From an uncultured Paracoccaceae bacterium (lineage in GTDB: Bacteria > Pseudomonadota > Alphaproteobacteria > Rhodobacterales > Rhodobacteraceae), in contig CANMQJ010000015.1 in NCBI GenBank assembly GCA_947500005.1, forward strand, positions 1 through 64,000: a stretch of 64,000 nt of DNA, written 5' to 3'. Numbering within the stretch: the stretch's first letter is position 1; each line of letters begins with the position of its first letter. The position numbers and the translations under genes are program-made. Shown in pieces: positions 61,216-64,000 of the stretch. Under the pieces are notes generated by a model, which was not told the DNA's origin, did no database searches, and worked only from the letters and a program-made list of their open reading frames with translations.

Positions 61216-62907
61216 ATGCAGAACAAGCTCAACGGCGCCGAGGCGATGGTGCGGATGCTCGAGGCGCATGGCGTCTCGCATATCTTCGGCCTGTGCGGCG
61301 ATACCACCCTGCCCTTCTACGATGCGATGCATCTGCTCGACCACGACATCACCCACGTCCTGACGCGAGACGAGCGCAGCGCGGGATACATGGCCGACGG
61401 CTATTCCCGCGTGACCGGTCGCCCCGGTGTGTGCGAGGGGCCGTCGGGCGGCGGGGCGACCTATATCCTGCCTGGTCTGATCGAGGCGTCCGAAAGCTCC
61501 TATGCCATTCTGGCGATCACCACCGACATCTCGGTCGGTACTTACGGCAAATATCCCCTGACCGAGGTCGACCAGGACGCGCTGATGCGCCCGCTGACCA
61601 AGTGGAACACCGTCATCAAGCGCGCCGATCACATCCCCCGCATGGTTCGCGCGGCCTTTCGCGCGATGACCACCGCGCGGCCCGGCGCGGCCCATCTGGG
61701 CCTGCCCTATGACATCCAGTACGATCCCGTCGACCCCGAGGATATCTGGGCCGACGCGCGCCTATCCACCTATCCCGCCTATGCCACCGGCCCCGACGAA
61801 GGCTCGATCCGCGCGGCGGTCGATGCGATCCTGTCGGCGAAAGCGCCGCTCATCGTCTGCGGCGGCGGTGTCGTTGTGGCGGGGGCGATGGATGAACTCG
61901 ACCGGATCGCCACCCGGCTCGACATCGCCGTGGCGACCTCGATCTCGGGACAGGGCGCTCTGGCCGACACCCATCCGAACGCGCTCGGCGTCGTGGGCTC
62001 CAACGGCGGCACCGACGAGACATGGGAGATGATGCAAGCCGCCGACGTGATCGTGTTCATGGGCTGCCGCGCGGGGTCCACCACGACCGCCCGGTGGGAG
62101 GCGCCCAGCGTCGGCACCCGCATCGTGCATTTCGACGTGGATCCGATGGTGATCGGGGCCAACCTGCCGACCGAGGTGGGCGTCGTGGGCGACCTGTCCA
62201 TGTCGCTGGCCATGGTCAATGCCGAGCTTGACCGGCGCGGGCAGGGCACGGAAACCTTTGGCGGCGCGAAGGCTGTTGCCGACATCAAGCGTCGCAAGTT
62301 CGAGATATTCGACCGCATCGCAACCGAGGATACGCGCCCGATCCGCCCTGAACGCGTCATTGCGGACCTGATGAAGGTGCTGCCTGCCGATGCGACGGTG
62401 GTGTCCGACCCCGGCACCTCCTGCCCCTATTACTCGGCCTATTACCAGCAGCAGCTTGCCGGGCGCTATTTCATCACCAACCGCGCGCATGGCGCATTGG
62501 GCTATGCGCTGGCGGCTTCGCTGGGCGCCTGGCACGGACGCCCATCGTCCAAGACGGTCGCCCTGATGGGCGATGGCTCCTTCGGCTTCACCGTTGGCGA
62601 ATTGGAAACCGTTTGCCGCTGCCGTGCGCCGATCACCTTCGTGGTCTTTTCGAACGCCAGCTACGGCTGGATCAAGGCCAGCCAGATGGCTGACAAGGGC
62701 GCGCGCTATTACAACGTCGATTTCGGCCGCGTGGACCAGGCCGCCGTCGCGTCGGCCTATGGCGTGAAATCTTGGCGGGTCGAGGATCCGGCACAGCTGC
62801 AATCGGTCCTGCGGCACGCGGTGGAGCATGATGGCCCCACCCTTGTCGACGTGATCTGCCAGCCACTGGAAGAGGCAAACGCCCCGGTCCGCCGCTGGAT
62901 GGGCTGA
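61216..62907 (+). CDS. Acetolactate-synthase-like ThDP-dependent enzyme
   Basis: 563 residues. The ThDP fold is shown by HIFGLCGDTTLPFYDAM, the glutamate in LTRDERSAGYMADGYSRV, and the cofactor motif MGDGSFGFTVGELETVCRC to FSNASYGWIK. The central domain GTRIVHFDVDPMVIGANLPT is typical of the acetolactate-synthase group, though biosynthetic AHAS is unlikely in this context and without a regulatory subunit. It probably decarboxylates or ligates a 2-keto acid made by the cluster. AGGAGG precedes the ATG at 61216. A good intrinsic terminator follows 33 bp after the stop. Confidence 0.83.
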   Translation: MQNKLNGAEAMVRMLEAHGVSHIFGLCGDTTLPFYDAMHLLDHDITHVLTRDERSAGYMADGYSRVTGRPGVCEGPSGGGATYILPGLIEASESSYAILAITTDISVGTYGKYPLTEVDQDALMRPLTKWNTVIKRADHIPRMVRAAFRAMTTARPGAAHLGLPYDIQYDPVDPEDIWADARLSTYPAYATGPDEGSIRAAVDAILSAKAPLIVCGGGVVVAGAMDELDRIATRLDIAVATSISGQGALADTHPNALGVVGSNGGTDETWEMMQAADVIVFMGCRAGSTTTARWEAPSVGTRIVHFDVDPMVIGANLPTEVGVVGDLSMSLAMVNAELDRRGQGTETFGGAKAVADIKRRKFEIFDRIATEDTRPIRPERVIADLMKVLPADATVVSDPGTSCPYYSAYYQQQLAGRYFITNRAHGALGYALAASLGAWHGRPSSKTVALMGDGSFGFTVGELETVCRCRAPITFVVFSNASYGWIKASQMADKGARYYNVDFGRVDQAAVASAYGVKSWRVEDPAQLQSVLRHAVEHDGPTLVDVICQPLEEANAPVRRWMG

Positions 62908-62939
62908 AAGCTCCCCCGCTGCAAGACAACACTCCCCCT

Positions 62940-62971
62940 GCCCCGGTCGCTGTCGCGCCCGGGGCTTTTTT
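62940..62971 (+). terminator. Intrinsic terminator after the ThDP enzyme gene
   Basis: GCCCCGG (62940-62946) pairs with CCGGGGC (62959-62965) across a 12-base loop, followed by six T residues (62966-62971). It separates the rightward operon from the convergent tctA gene. Confidence 0.85.
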
Positions 62972-62975
62972 CGGC

Positions 62976-64000
62976 TCAGTCGATCCTCGGCGCGCGGATG
63001 CGCAGGAAATAGATGAACACGCCGGTCATGACGTAAAGCCCGATGCTGATCGGGCTGGCGAAGAATGTCATCACATCCCCATCCGAGGTGATGAGGGCCC
63101 GGCGCAGGTAAAGCTCAAGGTAAGGGCCCAGGATGATCCCCATCAGCATCGGCACCAGGGGATAGGCCATCAGCCGCAACCCCCAGGCAAAGACCCCGAT
63201 CGCCAGCGCCATCCACATCTGGAACACCGAATAGGTCGAGGCGTAGGTGCCCACCATCGCAATCATCGCGATGAAGGCATAGAGAACCCCCCGGTTCATC
63301 CGCGCAAGCCAGATGTAATAGGGGCCGAAGACCAGGACCGACAGGAAGACGAAGACCGCCGCGACCATCAGCGCCGCAAACATCGGGGCAATGGTCGCCA
63401 TCTCGTTTGTCAGCAGGCCCGGGCCCGGCACCAGCCCGTGGATGAGCAGCACGCCGAAGATGATCGCCGTGACCGAGTCGCCCGGGATGCCCAGCGTCAG
63501 CAGCGGCACGACAGCCCCACCACACATCGCGTTATTGGCCGATTCAGCCGCTGCCAGCCCCTCATGCGAGCCGTTTCCGTATTCCTCGGGCTTGCGGCTC
63601 ACCCGCTTGGCCTCGGCATAGGCGACGAAGGACGCCATCGAGGCGCCACCGCCCGGCAGCATCCCGATCAACACCCCGATGACCGAGCTTTTGATGTAGG
63701 TCAGAGCCCCGATCTCGCGGATCTCGGACCATTTCGGGATGAAATCGCGATGCGTGACCTTGAACTCGGGCGCATCCAGCACGCCACGCTTGGGCGCGCC
63801 ACCCTGCAGCAGCAGCTCGCAGACCGCGAAAAGCCCGATCACCGCCGGTAGCAACTGCACCCCCTCGATAAGATTGGCGCTGCCGAAATCGAACCGGCCC
63901 TGCGCGACCATGTTGTCGAACCCCACGGTCGAGATCATCAGCCCCAGCGTCACGGTGACGAGGCTTTTCCAGATCGAGCCCTTGGCCACGATCACCACCG
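62976..64000 (-). CDS. tctA: Tripartite tricarboxylate transporter large permease (TctA), N-terminus outside window
   Basis: At least 341 residues, the C-terminal two thirds of a protein that is usually ~500. Features: VTVTLGLMISTVGFD, FIPKWSEIREIGALTYIKSS, IGMLPGGGASMASFVAYAEA and VVPLLTLGIPGDSVTAIIFG (the glycine/proline-rich loops of the TctA fold), then several hydrophobic helices. With TctB and the binding protein TctC, expected to the right, it imports citrate-like or other carboxylates by ion coupling. It converges with the ThDP operon. The reading frame passes through the window edge, so the ATG-like methionine near 63998 is internal. Confidence 0.9.
   Translation of the reverse strand, partial: VVIVAKGSIWKSLVTVTLGLMISTVGFDNMVAQGRFDFGSANLIEGVQLLPAVIGLFAVCELLLQGGAPKRGVLDAPEFKVTHRDFIPKWSEIREIGALTYIKSSVIGVLIGMLPGGGASMASFVAYAEAKRVSRKPEEYGNGSHEGLAAAESANNAMCGGAVVPLLTLGIPGDSVTAIIFGVLLIHGLVPGPGLLTNEMATIAPMFAALMVAAVFVFLSVLVFGPYYIWLARMNRGVLYAFIAMIAMVGTYASTYSVFQMWMALAIGVFAWGLRLMAYPLVPMLMGIILGPYLELYLRRALITSDGDVMTFFASPISIGLYVMTGVFIYFLRIRAPRID

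Noticed and set aside
61216..62907. Biosynthetic acetolactate synthase large subunit (IlvB)
   Set aside because: No small regulatory subunit or ilvC follows, and the gene sits in a catabolic cluster with its own regulator site.

Overview
The window is high-GC DNA with tightly packed operons, three TRAP transporters, a tripartite tricarboxylate (Tct) transporter, two ABC importers, nine one-component regulators and a cobalamin riboswitch. This style is typical of Rhodobacteraceae (Roseobacter-type Alphaproteobacteria). The assignment rests on gene content and composition, not on a marker gene. No rRNA, tRNA, CRISPR array, intact insertion sequence or phage module was seen. Almost everything is uptake plus catabolism of small organic acids and amino-acid derivatives, organised as consecutive regulator-transporter-enzyme cassettes.

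Layout. (A) 1-2.7 kb: the end of an RTX-type calcium-binding protein (cut by the window edge) and a WrbA-like flavodoxin. (B) 2.9-13.6 kb: a TRAP transporter, an IclR regulator and a four-gene operon (LeuC-like and LeuD-like hydro-lyase, isocitrate-lyase/PEP-mutase-family lyase, and an M29/NicX-like metalloprotein), followed by a gentisate-dioxygenase-like double cupin and its GntR regulator. (C) 13.6-19.4 kb: a cobalamin riboswitch in front of a small unknown gene, and a TetR/RND efflux pair. (D) 19.5-27.5 kb: Asp/Glu racemase-like enzyme, LysR regulator, enolase-superfamily enzyme, DadA-like flavoenzyme, second TRAP transporter and a BASS-like carrier. (E) 27.5-34.0 kb: a LysR regulator and a polyamine-type ABC transporter with a PatD-type aldehyde dehydrogenase, in the same order as Escherichia coli ydcSTUV-patD. 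(F) 34.3-37.6 kb: LysR, WrbA-like, FrnE/DsbA-like and a DMT exporter. (G) 37.5-45.0 kb: a polar amino-acid ABC importer divergent from TetR, arginine:pyruvate transaminase-like (AruH), 2-ketoarginine decarboxylase-like (AruI) and dimethylarginine dimethylaminohydrolase-like genes. (H) 45.1-55.5 kb: two divergent operons around a FadR-type regulator, with two CoA ligases, two crotonases, an acyl-CoA dehydrogenase and a third TRAP transporter. (I) 55.6-64 kb: a two-subunit aconitase X, an aspartate-dehydrogenase-like enzyme, an MmgE/PrpD protein, a GntR regulator, an SDR, a ThDP enzyme and the C-terminal part of TctA.

How the genes work together. Each cassette appears to import a carboxylate or amino acid and convert it to central metabolites. 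The best-supported assignments are G (arginine or methylarginine catabolism by deimination and/or transamination-decarboxylation) and E (polyamine or aminoaldehyde use). The least understood and most interesting are B and I, where the enzyme combinations do not match a textbook pathway. Candidate operators could be read for several regulators: TTTCA-N5-TGAAA for IclR, TGTC-N-GACA for the FadR-type regulator and TGTATACA-like sites for the last GntR. All three TRAP operons carry a stem-loop without a U-tract between the binding-protein gene and the small permease gene.
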